A stretch of 7,243 nt of DNA from Victivallales bacterium (GCA_017538465.1 JAFYIW010000067.1:1-7243), one strand, 5' to 3'. Counted from the first letter of the stretch, positions 1 to 6,974 are shown. A program made the numbers and translations. Notes: generated from the letters alone by a model not told the origin.

Positions 1-1
1 A

Positions 2-2404
2 ATAACATTATTATCACTTCTCCTGTTCACCCCGCTCCTGCTGCATGCGGAAATCATCCTGGCGGAGAACAGCACCACGGACTACCAGATTGTCTATCAC
101 GGCGAACTCCTCCCTGACGGGACGGTGGCACATGAGCTGGCATCGTATCTGCATCAAATCACCGGCGCCTCCTTCCCCGTCAGAGAATCCCGTGACAACC
201 GCCCTGAGAATGCGGGCAACTGCATCTACATCGGCTGGCAAGCCCCCAACGACATCGAACCACTGGTGGCCTACGAGCGCCGCATCAAGTCATTCGAGAA
301 CGACATCTACATTTATGGCCATGGCATGGATGGCCACGCCTTCGCCGTCTATGACTTCCTGGAGCATTTCCTCTCCTGCCGCTTCTATACCGTCCGAGGC
401 ATCGAGCACATTCCCCAGAACCCTCATCCAGGCTGGGATCATTTGGATTACTCCGTCGTTCCCTCTTTCCATGCTCCGCATCTCTATTCCGGCACCTGGG
501 CTTTGGCCCCCGAGCCATTGGAGCGCTTCGCGCGGAAATCTCGGACTTATATCCTCCGCTCTGGCATCACAGTGCTCGGTCCGGACTACTACCACGTGCC
601 AGGCAAATTGATTCCGCCTGGCGAGAAATATCAGAAGCAAGTGGGTGTCTGGGTTCCCTACCGCGTTTCAGCGGGCGAGAGCTATTTTGAGGACCACCCA
701 GAGTATTTTGCAATGAATCCACAAGGCAAACGCATTCCGAACCGCCAACTTTGCTATTCCCACCCCGAGTTGCGCAAGTTGTTCATCGCCAAGCTGGAGC
801 AGATTGTCCAGGAGGAATACCACGGCGGTCAGTCCTTCCAGTGGTGCGACCTCAATGACAACAACGGCTTTGACGGCAAGACCATCTGCTGTTGCCCAGA
901 GTGCATGGCACTGGTCGAAAAATACCACTCGCCCGCTGGCCCCTATTGGGACTTCCTGCTGGAGGTCAGCCGCCACTATCAGGAGAAGTATCCTTCAATC
1001 ACTCTCATCACCACGGCATATCTCGCCACGGAGAAGCCCCCCGAAGGCATCGCCGAAATGCCGCCCAATGTCCTCGTGAAGTTCTGCCCGCTGAACAAAA
1101 ACTACATGAAGCCCTACGACCACCCCTCCAATCAGCGGATTGTGGAACGGTTGCGACAATGGAACGCCCTCCATGCCCTGCTCAGCGTGCAGCTCTACCC
1201 GTCGGTCTATCCACGTTTCACCAGCATCCTTCCGTTGAACGCCAATCTGCGACAACTCGCACAGAACTTGCGTGTCTGCCATCAGTATGGCGTGAAGTAC
1301 ATTGAGGCTGAGCAAGGCTATCCCTGGCACAATGTCAATGCCTTCAATGAAATCCGTCAATATATGTTGACTAAACTATTCAACGACATCACCTTGGATG
1401 AGAATGAACTGATTGCGGACGCGATGCACGAACTCTACGGCGCCGCCGCCCCGACGATGATTCGCTACTGGCAGGAACTTGAAGACCTCGAGGCCGCTGA
1501 AACCGTCGGTTTGACCTGGAATGGTTGCGGTTTCGGCGTTTTCTCATATCTCGCCGCCGAAAATCTCCTGCGCTGGAACCACGACTTCGATACCATGGAG
1601 GCACTCGTCGCCGACGATTTGCCACGACTCAACGCCGTCCGGGATGCGCGAGTCAATCTGGACGAGACGCTCCTCAGCGTCCACGATCGCCTCCCCGACC
1701 TTCCGGAGCTCTCCCCGGAACACCTCGCCGAACGCGTCCGTCGCGAGGTCTCCCGCGCCTTTGACGAACGCCCACGCAAACCTGGCGTGAAGGATTGGAC
1801 AAAATTCCGTGACTATGTCCTCAACCAACGCTTTGCCAATGGCATTGACTACTTTCTAAGCCTCACTCAAACGCCCCGGCCACTTCCCGAACCACTCACG
1901 CAACTCCCTTTGGAGCAATGTCACCGCATCTTGCCCATTCGCATGATTGGCAGCGAAAACTCCCATCTTCATCACCTTCAGCCAGATGGAAAAGCGGCCT
2001 TCGGGGTGGCGTTGCCCTGCGACCGCAAGAATCTGGAGAAACTGCGCGTCACCGTCGTGGGATTCTTCGAGCCATCGGGAAAGAAGTACTTCGCCTCGCT
2101 GAACGATGCCCACGAAATCCCCCGTGCCGATTTTGAAGGACATCTCGATGTCTATTACGCCTACTATGTCGGAAGCTCTCGGCTCTGGCCGCAAAGCTAT
2201 CTCTCCATCTTCTTCCTTGACACCGCTGGCCAAATTCCCCTGGGACAATTCTACAGCGACGACGCACCTGAAGACGAGTACGATTTCTATCTTTCGGCGA
2301 AGCTTGACGACCAGGGCATTTGGTGGCTTGACCAACTCATTCTGGTCCGTCGCCAAGGCGCCCCACGCCCGCAGAAAACCTTCCCCGAAGTCGCCTCCGA
2401 CTAA
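2..2404 (+). CDS. Secreted DUF4838 protein, putative glycoside hydrolase-like (5' end missing)
   Basis: The frame is open from the first full codon of the window, so the start codon lies upstream; 800 residues are visible. A GTG at 125 is not the start, because the residues before it form the end of a signal peptide: a hydrophobic Leu/Phe run followed by LLLHA, with likely cleavage after visible residue 16. An N-terminal alpha/beta domain follows (about 25-140), like those that precede GH67/GH20-type catalytic domains, with HELASYLHQITGA and an IYIYGHGMDGHAFAVYDFLE segment (about 101-120). The DUF4838 core follows, with WCDLNDNNG (281-289), a C-x-C-x-x-C cluster (296, 298, 301, with an extra Cys at 297) and a YPSITLITTAYLATEKPP segment. 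The last 200 or so residues are beta-rich and may bind carbohydrate. Family members are secreted proteins with alpha-glucuronidase-like architecture; the substrate is unknown. It is the first visible gene of the cluster and ends 92 bases before the barrel protein. The family call is from recalled family patterns; enzyme activity is inferred. Confidence 0.85.
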   Translation: MTLLSLLLFTPLLLHAEIILAENSTTDYQIVYHGELLPDGTVAHELASYLHQITGASFPVRESRDNRPENAGNCIYIGWQAPNDIEPLVAYERRIKSFENDIYIYGHGMDGHAFAVYDFLEHFLSCRFYTVRGIEHIPQNPHPGWDHLDYSVVPSFHAPHLYSGTWALAPEPLERFARKSRTYILRSGITVLGPDYYHVPGKLIPPGEKYQKQVGVWVPYRVSAGESYFEDHPEYFAMNPQGKRIPNRQLCYSHPELRKLFIAKLEQIVQEEYHGGQSFQWCDLNDNNGFDGKTICCCPECMALVEKYHSPAGPYWDFLLEVSRHYQEKYPSITLITTAYLATEKPPEGIAEMPPNVLVKFCPLNKNYMKPYDHPSNQRIVERLRQWNALHALLSVQLYPSVYPRFTSILPLNANLRQLAQNLRVCHQYGVKYIEAEQGYPWHNVNAFNEIRQYMLTKLFNDITLDENELIADAMHELYGAAAPTMIRYWQELEDLEAAETVGLTWNGCGFGVFSYLAAENLLRWNHDFDTMEALVADDLPRLNAVRDARVNLDETLLSVHDRLPDLPELSPEHLAERVRREVSRAFDERPRKPGVKDWTKFRDYVLNQRFANGIDYFLSLTQTPRPLPEPLTQLPLEQCHRILPIRMIGSENSHLHHLQPDGKAAFGVALPCDRKNLEKLRVTVVGFFEPSGKKYFASLNDAHEIPRADFEGHLDVYYAYYVGSSRLWPQSYLSIFFLDTAGQIPLGQFYSDDAPEDEYDFYLSAKLDDQGIWWLDQLILVRRQGAPRPQKTFPEVASD

Positions 2405-2496
2405 CCCACAACCATCCCATCACGCAGAGCAGTTGAGGGATGACATATTATGTTATGAAATCGTCTTCTCTGCCCCTCCAAGCGAACTGCTTCGCC

Positions 2497-3366
2497 ATGC
2501 GTAATATCCTATTCTTTTTCCTCTGCCTGGCACTCTGCTCCAACGTCTTCGCTCAGTCCGCCGAGACCCGTGCAAAATTCTATGGCCAGCCATCACCGCC
2601 AAAGACGGCGGACACATCACCACGTGTCCCTGAACTGCCGCCGTTCTCGCCGGATTTCAGCATTGACCTGGCATGGAACAGCCGCAACATGCGCGAGGGT
2701 TGGACCCGCTGTGACGGCCCCACCGGCACTCTCCAGGCGGAGTTCTCGGAGAGCGGCGCGTATCTCGGCTTCTGGGGAGCCTACGATTTCACCGACCGTG
2801 TCAACCGAAAGTGGCGCTTCCAGGACACCCGCTTCTATGCCGGCTTCTCAATGGATTTCATCAACGCAGGCACGCTCGGCCCCGTCACGGTGGACCTCTC
2901 CTGGACTTACAACCACTACCTTGACCACACCACCGACGACAACGGAGAAATCGGTCTCACTTTGGCACTGAACCAACTGATCCAAAAGGACCGCTGGCTC
3001 GCGGGGGCCGCCATCAGCGTCAATCATAACTACGACGACGAGGAAACTTGGCTGGACCTGGCTGGACGCGTCATTTTCCCCCTTGACGACGATGCCCGCA
3101 AGAGCATCGTCACAACCTTGCATCTCTACTGGGGAGACACCGCCAAACTACAAGGACTCACCAACCATGACGTGGACGGCAATGCATTCTACGCCACGGT
3201 GCTCCAGACCGAATTCGAGTGGAAGCTGACCGCCCATCTGCGACTCGCTCCCTATCTGGCATTCTCCTATGCGCCAGACCGCCGGGCACGCCACGCCGCC
3301 CAGACCGACCCGATGAACTCCGCAGGCATCCTCTGGGCGGGCATCCACCTTGTATGGCAATTCTAA
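2497..3366 (+). CDS. Predicted outer-membrane beta-barrel protein
   Basis: 289 residues from ATG 2497. This start gives a textbook signal peptide: MRN, a Phe/Leu-rich core, then SNVFA|QS with cleavage after residue 19. The frame extends back to ATGs at 2440 and 2455, which would add 19 or 14 residues ahead of the signal. A GAGG at 2435-2438 is too close to the first and too far from the second, and 2497 itself has no clear Shine-Dalgarno site, so the start is not settled. A Pro-rich linker (about 31-52) leads into alternating polar/aromatic strands (for example GAYLGFWGAYDFTD at 87-100), and the chain ends in LVWQF. A terminal Phe is the usual C-terminal signal of outer-membrane barrels. The early strands loosely resemble the Gcw_chp/TIGR02001 (TorF-like) family, but that is only a suggestion. 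It lies between the secreted hydrolase-like gene and the exporter, so a pore or surface role is plausible. Substrate unknown. Confidence 0.75.
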   Translation: MRNILFFFLCLALCSNVFAQSAETRAKFYGQPSPPKTADTSPRVPELPPFSPDFSIDLAWNSRNMREGWTRCDGPTGTLQAEFSESGAYLGFWGAYDFTDRVNRKWRFQDTRFYAGFSMDFINAGTLGPVTVDLSWTYNHYLDHTTDDNGEIGLTLALNQLIQKDRWLAGAAISVNHNYDDEETWLDLAGRVIFPLDDDARKSIVTTLHLYWGDTAKLQGLTNHDVDGNAFYATVLQTEFEWKLTAHLRLAPYLAFSYAPDRRARHAAQTDPMNSAGILWAGIHLVWQF

Positions 3367-3420
3367 AAGAATTCAGTATTGCCTCCACAACCTCAGACAA
3401 CAGGCTCATATTACGAAATT

Positions 3421-4716
3421 ATGGAAGAGTATCCCTATTGGCGACGAAACCTCTGGGTGCTGTGGGTGGCCCAGTTCGTCTCCGTCTGCGGCTTCTCGCT
3501 CTCCATCCCCTTCGCGCCGTATTTCCTGCAGGCATTGGCGCCAGACGCCAATGCCAAACAGATTCGTTTCTACGCCGCACTGGCGGCATTCATCTCCCAG
3601 CTCGGCTTCGCCGTCTTCTCGCCCATCTGGGGCTGGCTGGCCGACCGCTATGGTCGAAAAAACATGGCCCTGCGGGCCGCCTTCGGCGGAACGCTGGTAT
3701 TGGGGTTGATGGGGTTTTCACAGAATGTCACGCAGTTCATCCTGCTCCGCGCGCTTCAGGGAATCCTCACGGGGACCATCGCAGCCTCCATGACGCTGAT
3801 CGCCTGCACCACCCCTCAGGAAAAGCAGGGCTACGCCCTCGGCATCTACTCCAGTTCGCTCTTCTCGGGAGACATGACTGGACTCTTCCTCGGCGGATTC
3901 ATGGCCGCCAACTTCGGCTTCCGAAACTCCTTCCACATCTCCGCCGTCCTCGTCCTCGGCACCGCATTGCTCATCCTTTTGGGCACCCGCGAGGACTTCC
4001 GTCGCACCCTCCCCGCACCCACCAAGACGACTGACAAAAGCGGTCTGTGGCGCACTGCGATGCTCCCTGCGCTCCCGGCCCTGCTCATCTACAGCTTCTC
4101 CTGTCTGGCCTATTGCCTGGACGAGTCGCAGGTCGCCCTCTACGTCGAACAGCTCAACGGCGGCCCGGCTCAGCCCGGCCGGGAATTCTTGACCAGCCTC
4201 ACTCTCGGAGCCGGCTCACTGGGAGCCATGAGCGCCGGACTCCTTCTTTCGCATTTCATCGACCGAAATCCCTCGCGCATCGCCTTCATCAGCGCCACCG
4301 TGGCTGGAATGACCATGCTAATGATGGCATTGCTGCCGCAGTGGCTCCCCCCTACCCTCCGCATGAACTTCCTCGGACATAGCGCCACCTGGAGCGCATT
4401 GTGCCTGATTCCCCTGCGACTGATGACGGTCTTCTTCGCGGGCGGGGTGGACACCATCTGCAACACCTGGATCTCCAAAGTCACTCTCCCCTCCCACCGG
4501 GGCGTCATGTTCGGCATCAGCCGCACCTTCCGCGCCATCGGCACCTGCAGCGGACACCTGACCGCGGGGGCGGTCGCCCCCACGCTCGGCATCACCACCC
4601 TCTACTATATCGGACCGCTGGCCTTCTTCCTTCTAGCCATGATGGTATCCCTGCTGAACCGACGCCTCACCCGCCGCATCGAGGAGGTCAACCGCCTTAC
4701 CATCCATCATCCATGA
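3421..4716 (+). CDS. MFS exporter, MdtG-like (DHA1 drug:H+ antiporter type)
   Basis: 431 residues from ATG 3421, a normal length for 12-helix MFS proteins. A TTG at 3379, with a weak AAAAGA upstream, would add 14 residues; ATG is preferred because MEEYPYWRRNLWVLW matches the cytoplasmic start of MdtG-type proteins. Neither start has a strong ribosome site. Helix 1 is WVLWVAQFVSVCGFSLSIPF. Motif A, GWLADRYGRK, is at 71-80 between helices 2 and 3. The motif B Arg is in RALQG (110-114). Helix 5 has GDMTGLFLGG (150-159) where the antiporter motif C would read GxxxGPxxGG, so the Pro is replaced by Leu155 and an Asp sits at 151. A second six-helix half follows. Similarity to MdtG is clear through residue 185 or so. 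Known relatives export drugs or small metabolites across the inner membrane; the substrate here is unknown. Its stop overlaps the next gene's start, so translation is probably coupled. Confidence 0.9.
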   Translation: MEEYPYWRRNLWVLWVAQFVSVCGFSLSIPFAPYFLQALAPDANAKQIRFYAALAAFISQLGFAVFSPIWGWLADRYGRKNMALRAAFGGTLVLGLMGFSQNVTQFILLRALQGILTGTIAASMTLIACTTPQEKQGYALGIYSSSLFSGDMTGLFLGGFMAANFGFRNSFHISAVLVLGTALLILLGTREDFRRTLPAPTKTTDKSGLWRTAMLPALPALLIYSFSCLAYCLDESQVALYVEQLNGGPAQPGREFLTSLTLGAGSLGAMSAGLLLSHFIDRNPSRIAFISATVAGMTMLMMALLPQWLPPTLRMNFLGHSATWSALCLIPLRLMTVFFAGGVDTICNTWISKVTLPSHRGVMFGISRTFRAIGTCSGHLTAGAVAPTLGITTLYYIGPLAFFLLAMMVSLLNRRLTRRIEEVNRLTIHHP

Positions 4717-6413
4717 CCACAACCACCGCCCATCAACCATTCTGGCAACGCTGGCATGACTGGCAGTGGTGCGCCATCATCGCACTAGTTGTCCTTGCCG
4801 CATTTGCGGTCGGATACAACTATGCGTTCATGATGGATTGGGACGACGCCACGTTCGTAGTCAACAACCAACACCTCGAATGGAACTGGGCCAATCTGCG
4901 GGACTATTTTACCCACCCGTTTCTGGAACTCTACACCCCCGTTCCGATGGTCTCGCTGATGATCGACCATGCGCTCTTCGGTCTGAATCCCATTGGCTAT
5001 CACCTCCACAATATCCTGCTCCATCTCGCCTGCGCTCTGCTGCTCTATGCCATTTTGCGCGAGCTCGGTCTCAACCGTGGCATCGCCACCATCGGCGCAC
5101 TGCTCTGGGCGCTCTCGCCGCAAAAGGTCGAGTCCGTCATCTGGATCGCCGAACGCAAAGACGTGGACTGCGGACTCTTCGCATTCGCCTCATTCCTGTG
5201 CTTCCAGCATGCTCTGAAACGACTGGACACCCCATGCAAATGCCTCCTACTGCAACTGGCCGCCGGACTTCTGGGCATGCTCTCCATCTGGTCCAAACCC
5301 GCCACCGTCGCCCTCCCTGGAGTTTTCATTGTGTATGCAATACTCTATGGGGGCCGCACGGGACGCGCGGCTGCCAAACCTGTACCATTCCACCTCTCCC
5401 CTACAAAGGAAACGGGGCATAGCCCCTCTCACCTCTCACCTCTCACCTCTGCCCTTTTCCCCTGCTTTCTTACCCTGCTTGCCATCGCTGTCTCCCAGCA
5501 TTTCACCCAGACTGGCGTCGGCCATCTGGAGAAACTCTGGGCAATTCCCCTGCACAACCTCTTCTGGTATCCGCTCAGCGCACTGTATCCCTGGTGCCTA
5601 AACCCCATCCATGTGCCCATCCGCGCCTGGCACGACATCTGGGGGGTGATTGTGGCGGGAGTTCTGGCGACCGGCGGCCTGCTTGCCTTGGCCCGCTGGC
5701 GCAAGATTCCCTGGCGGACAATCCTCTGTGCGGCACTGATCATCGGCGGAGCGACCGTGCCTGTTTTGGGCCTTCTCCGCTACACCGACTACACCCACTG
5801 CGACCGCTACAACTACTGCGTCTCGGCAGTCGTCTGGGCGGTCGTCCTGTTGCTACTGAATCAATTGCCTTGGCGAAAGACCTGGTGGCTGCCGACCGCA
5901 CTCACCCTGCTCGTCGGCGTTTTCTTCCTTCGCACCTGGTGCTATCTGCCCTATTGGGAGACCAGCGACACCTTCGTGGCATACATCTTCCTTCAGCCAG
6001 GCGTGCCCAACCGAAAATCCTACCAGATGGGCATCAACGCCACGCTGCGCACCAAAAACTTCCCCCTGTTGGCTGTCATTCGAGAACGGATGCGCACCCA
6101 GCCGCCACCCGAGGGCATCTACTCCACTCCGCCGGAGGACGCGCCAGGACGCATCCTCGACGCGCATCTGGCTTGCGTCTCCGAGAACCTTATGGATGCA
6201 CAGCAAATCTACCAAGGCGTCCAGCAACGCTCCCTTGCCCTCCGGGAAAAATATGTCATCCCAACCGAACTCACGCAGATTATGTACCGCGACCTATATC
6301 ATATTCACCAACAACTCGGCAACCTGGATGCCGTGCAATTCTATCTGAAACAACTCGAAAAGGTCAACGAATATCATTCCCGCCAGAACGCCGACTTCCC
6401 CATCGGAGAGTGA
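4713..6413 (+). CDS. GT-C membrane glycosyltransferase, TMTC/DUF1736-like, with short helical tail
   Basis: 566 residues from ATG 4713, which shares an ATGA with the exporter's stop. The frame is open for 312 bases further upstream inside the exporter, but that stretch is Pro/His/Arg-rich and non-membrane, and 4713 is followed at once by helix 1. A GAGGAGG at 4681-4687 is too far upstream to be an ordinary ribosome site, so coupled re-initiation is likely. After helix 1 comes MDWDDATFVVNN, with the Asp pair at 44-45 in the first periplasmic loop, as in GT-C enzymes that use lipid-linked sugars. Then come YTPVPMVSLMIDHALFGLNP, YHLHNILLH (96-104) and SPQKVESVIWIAERKD (135-150), the signature of the TMTC/DUF1736 group. 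About ten hydrophobic segments follow, then FLRTWCYLPYWETSD and a soluble helical tail (about 440-566) with at most one or two TPR-like helix pairs, fewer than usual. The likely role is transfer of a sugar at the outer face of the inner membrane; donor and acceptor are unknown. Residues about 224-247 are an oddly hydrophilic Ser/Thr/Pro/His stretch encoded by the heptamer tract. Confidence 0.82.
   Translation: MTTTTAHQPFWQRWHDWQWCAIIALVVLAAFAVGYNYAFMMDWDDATFVVNNQHLEWNWANLRDYFTHPFLELYTPVPMVSLMIDHALFGLNPIGYHLHNILLHLACALLLYAILRELGLNRGIATIGALLWALSPQKVESVIWIAERKDVDCGLFAFASFLCFQHALKRLDTPCKCLLLQLAAGLLGMLSIWSKPATVALPGVFIVYAILYGGRTGRAAAKPVPFHLSPTKETGHSPSHLSPLTSALFPCFLTLLAIAVSQHFTQTGVGHLEKLWAIPLHNLFWYPLSALYPWCLNPIHVPIRAWHDIWGVIVAGVLATGGLLALARWRKIPWRTILCAALIIGGATVPVLGLLRYTDYTHCDRYNYCVSAVVWAVVLLLLNQLPWRKTWWLPTALTLLVGVFFLRTWCYLPYWETSDTFVAYIFLQPGVPNRKSYQMGINATLRTKNFPLLAVIRERMRTQPPPEGIYSTPPEDAPGRILDAHLACVSENLMDAQQIYQGVQQRSLALREKYVIPTELTQIMYRDLYHIHQQLGNLDAVQFYLKQLEKVNEYHSRQNADFPIGE
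5414..5426. repeat. Short perfect palindrome GGGGC-ATA-GCCCC
   Basis: GGGGC (5414-5418) and GCCCC (5422-5426) are perfect arms with a 3-base centre and directly abut the heptamer tract. Together with the tract they form a 37-base unit within a part of the protein that looks inserted rather than conserved. Confidence 0.7.
5427..5450 (+). repeat. Heptamer tandem repeat (TCTCACC x3) inside the glycosyltransferase gene
   Basis: Three exact TCTCACC units lie at 5427-5433, 5434-5440 and 5441-5447, plus a partial TCT. They are read in frame as a Ser/His/Leu/Pro/Thr stretch near residues 239-246. Three units (21 bases) keep the frame. Losing one unit would bring in a stop ending at 5601; gaining one would move reading into a frame that stays open to a TAA ending at 6463. 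The same heptamer occurs twice just after the gene. Slippage-driven on/off switching is possible but three copies is a low number. Confidence 0.85.
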
Positions 6414-6416
6414 CCA

Positions 6417-6434
6417 GCCCTCTCACCTCTCACC
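6417..6434 (+). repeat. Second copy of the TCTCACC heptamer repeat, just after the stop codon
   Basis: Two TCTCACC units (6421-6427 and 6428-6434) preceded by AGCCC, against AGCCCC before the copy at 5427. The shared 17 bases are identical between 5424-5440 and 6418-6434. The spacing of almost 1 kb means this is a dispersed repeat and not one long tandem array. Confidence 0.8.
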
Positions 6435-6454
6435 AAAATCCTATAACCGCTCGG

Positions 6455-6514
6455 GTCTGTTAAAGATTTTTATCAAAACTTGCAAAAATCCTTAATAGAA
6501 TGCGCAAGGCAGAC
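6455..6514. repeat. AT-rich palindromic element with 12-base arms and outer GTCTG/CAGAC pair
   Basis: TTAAAGATTTTT (6460-6471) and AAAAATCCTTAA (6484-6495) are inverted arms matching at 11 of 12 positions around a 12-base centre. GTCTG (6455-6459) and CAGAC (6510-6514) form an outer inverted pair. It lies between the converging glycosyltransferase gene and the AlbA_2 remnant, so it could act as a weak two-way terminator, although no T-run follows the stem on either strand. It may instead be the edge of a small repeat element. Confidence 0.55.
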
Positions 6515-6855
6515 AAGGAAATCCGCCCGCTGCGAAAAATCGACGACTCTTTCCAGAAAATCATCGGCCGTGTCGGGCGTCAGCTGGCGTTCCAGATAAT
6601 GTTTCAGCGGTTCGCGCTTCACGTCTTTCGTCTGGTCGAACTTCGTTCCCACGATGGCGTGGGTTTCATTTTCAATCCCCAGACAAGATAACCGAACTCC
6701 TGCCCTTGGTAGGCCGCCGCATTCGCCAAGGCGGAGATATACTCTCCAAGTCCATTGGGTTCAAACCAGTTGACTTTGAACTCGAACCATTCCTGTTCAT
6801 GTGGATACTCGTGGAGATTTCGGACGACTGGTTCGTATTTTGATGCAGACTTCAA
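6473..6855 (-). pseudogene. AlbA_2 (Schlafen-type) domain protein remnant, frameshifted and truncated
   Basis: Reading leftward from TTG 6855, with GGAAAG as a possible ribosome site eight bases before it, the protein runs through EYPHEQEWFEFKVNW, ISALANAAAYQGQEFGYLVWG and then goes out of frame. Moving one base at the G-run 6677-6680 restores the family pattern: IENETHAIVGTKFDQTKDVK, then EPLKHYLERQLTPDT. Without the shift, reading stops at 6619-6621; with it, at 6473-6475. The E-F-K, AN-A and G-Y-x-V-W-G-I motifs are typical of AlbA_2 domains (PF04326), which sit at the N-terminus of 400-600 residue putative ATP-binding or regulatory proteins, some linked to phage defence. The helix-turn-helix and C-terminal parts are missing, and recognisable similarity fades near 6570. 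It converges on the glycosyltransferase gene. One missing base could also be a sequencing error, but truncation would still leave it non-functional. Confidence 0.75.
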
Positions 6856-6905
6856 GGGAATTGCTTTCCGTTATGATATGAGGTTGCCTTATTCGGGGAT
6901 GTCAT
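6852..6905 (-). CDS. 17-codon reading frame overlapping the AlbA_2 remnant start (leader or displaced N-terminus)
   Basis: ATG at 6905-6903 follows AAAGGTGA (6920-6913) at seven bases, the best ribosome site in this half of the window. It encodes MTSPNKATSYHNGKQFP and stops at TGA 6854-6852, overlapping the TTG (6855-6853) from which the AlbA_2 frame is read. It could be a small coupled leader, or the true N-terminus of the AlbA_2 gene separated by a second frameshift. No family recognised. Confidence 0.25.
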   Translation of the reverse strand: MTSPNKATSYHNGKQFP

Positions 6906-6945
6906 TGATATGTCACCTTTCCTGCGGCTTTCGAGTGCATCTGAT

Positions 6946-6974
6946 GTGTGCAAGCCCGGGGGCAGGCGGCACAC
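6946..6974. repeat. Inverted repeat GTGTGC...GCACAC
   Basis: Perfect 6-base arms (6946-6951 and 6969-6974) enclose a GC-rich centre that itself contains GCCCGGGGGC. This could fold as a nested hairpin on either strand. Role unknown. Confidence 0.5.

Noticed and set aside
125..127. GTG as the start of the DUF4838 gene
   Set aside because: The frame is open to the window edge and the codons before it encode a signal-peptide end and part of the N-terminal domain.
1856..2356. Minus-strand 166-codon frame inside the DUF4838 gene
   Set aside because: Antisense shadow of a well-supported gene, with no ribosome site or domain.
2433..2459. Promoter before the barrel gene (TTGAGG ... TATGAA)
   Set aside because: The boxes are poor and the spacing is 15 bases; not better than chance in an A/T-richer gap.
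3219..4034. 271-codon plus-strand frame across the barrel/exporter junction
   Set aside because: It overlaps two genes with clear family features and is Arg/Pro/His-rich, as expected of an off-frame reading of GC-rich coding DNA.
4401..4712. Upstream extension of the glycosyltransferase frame inside the exporter gene
   Set aside because: The translation is Pro/His/Arg/Gly-rich with no membrane character, unlike the exporter read in the other frame, and ATG 4713 gives a normal first helix and an ATGA overlap.
5427..5450. CRISPR-like array
   Set aside because: The units are 7 bases with no spacers, so this is a simple tandem repeat.
5594..6463. Long plus-strand frame overlapping the transferase gene
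   Set aside because: Arg/His/Pro-rich shadow of the transferase with no recognisable domain; it only matters as the frame that would be read after gain of one heptamer.
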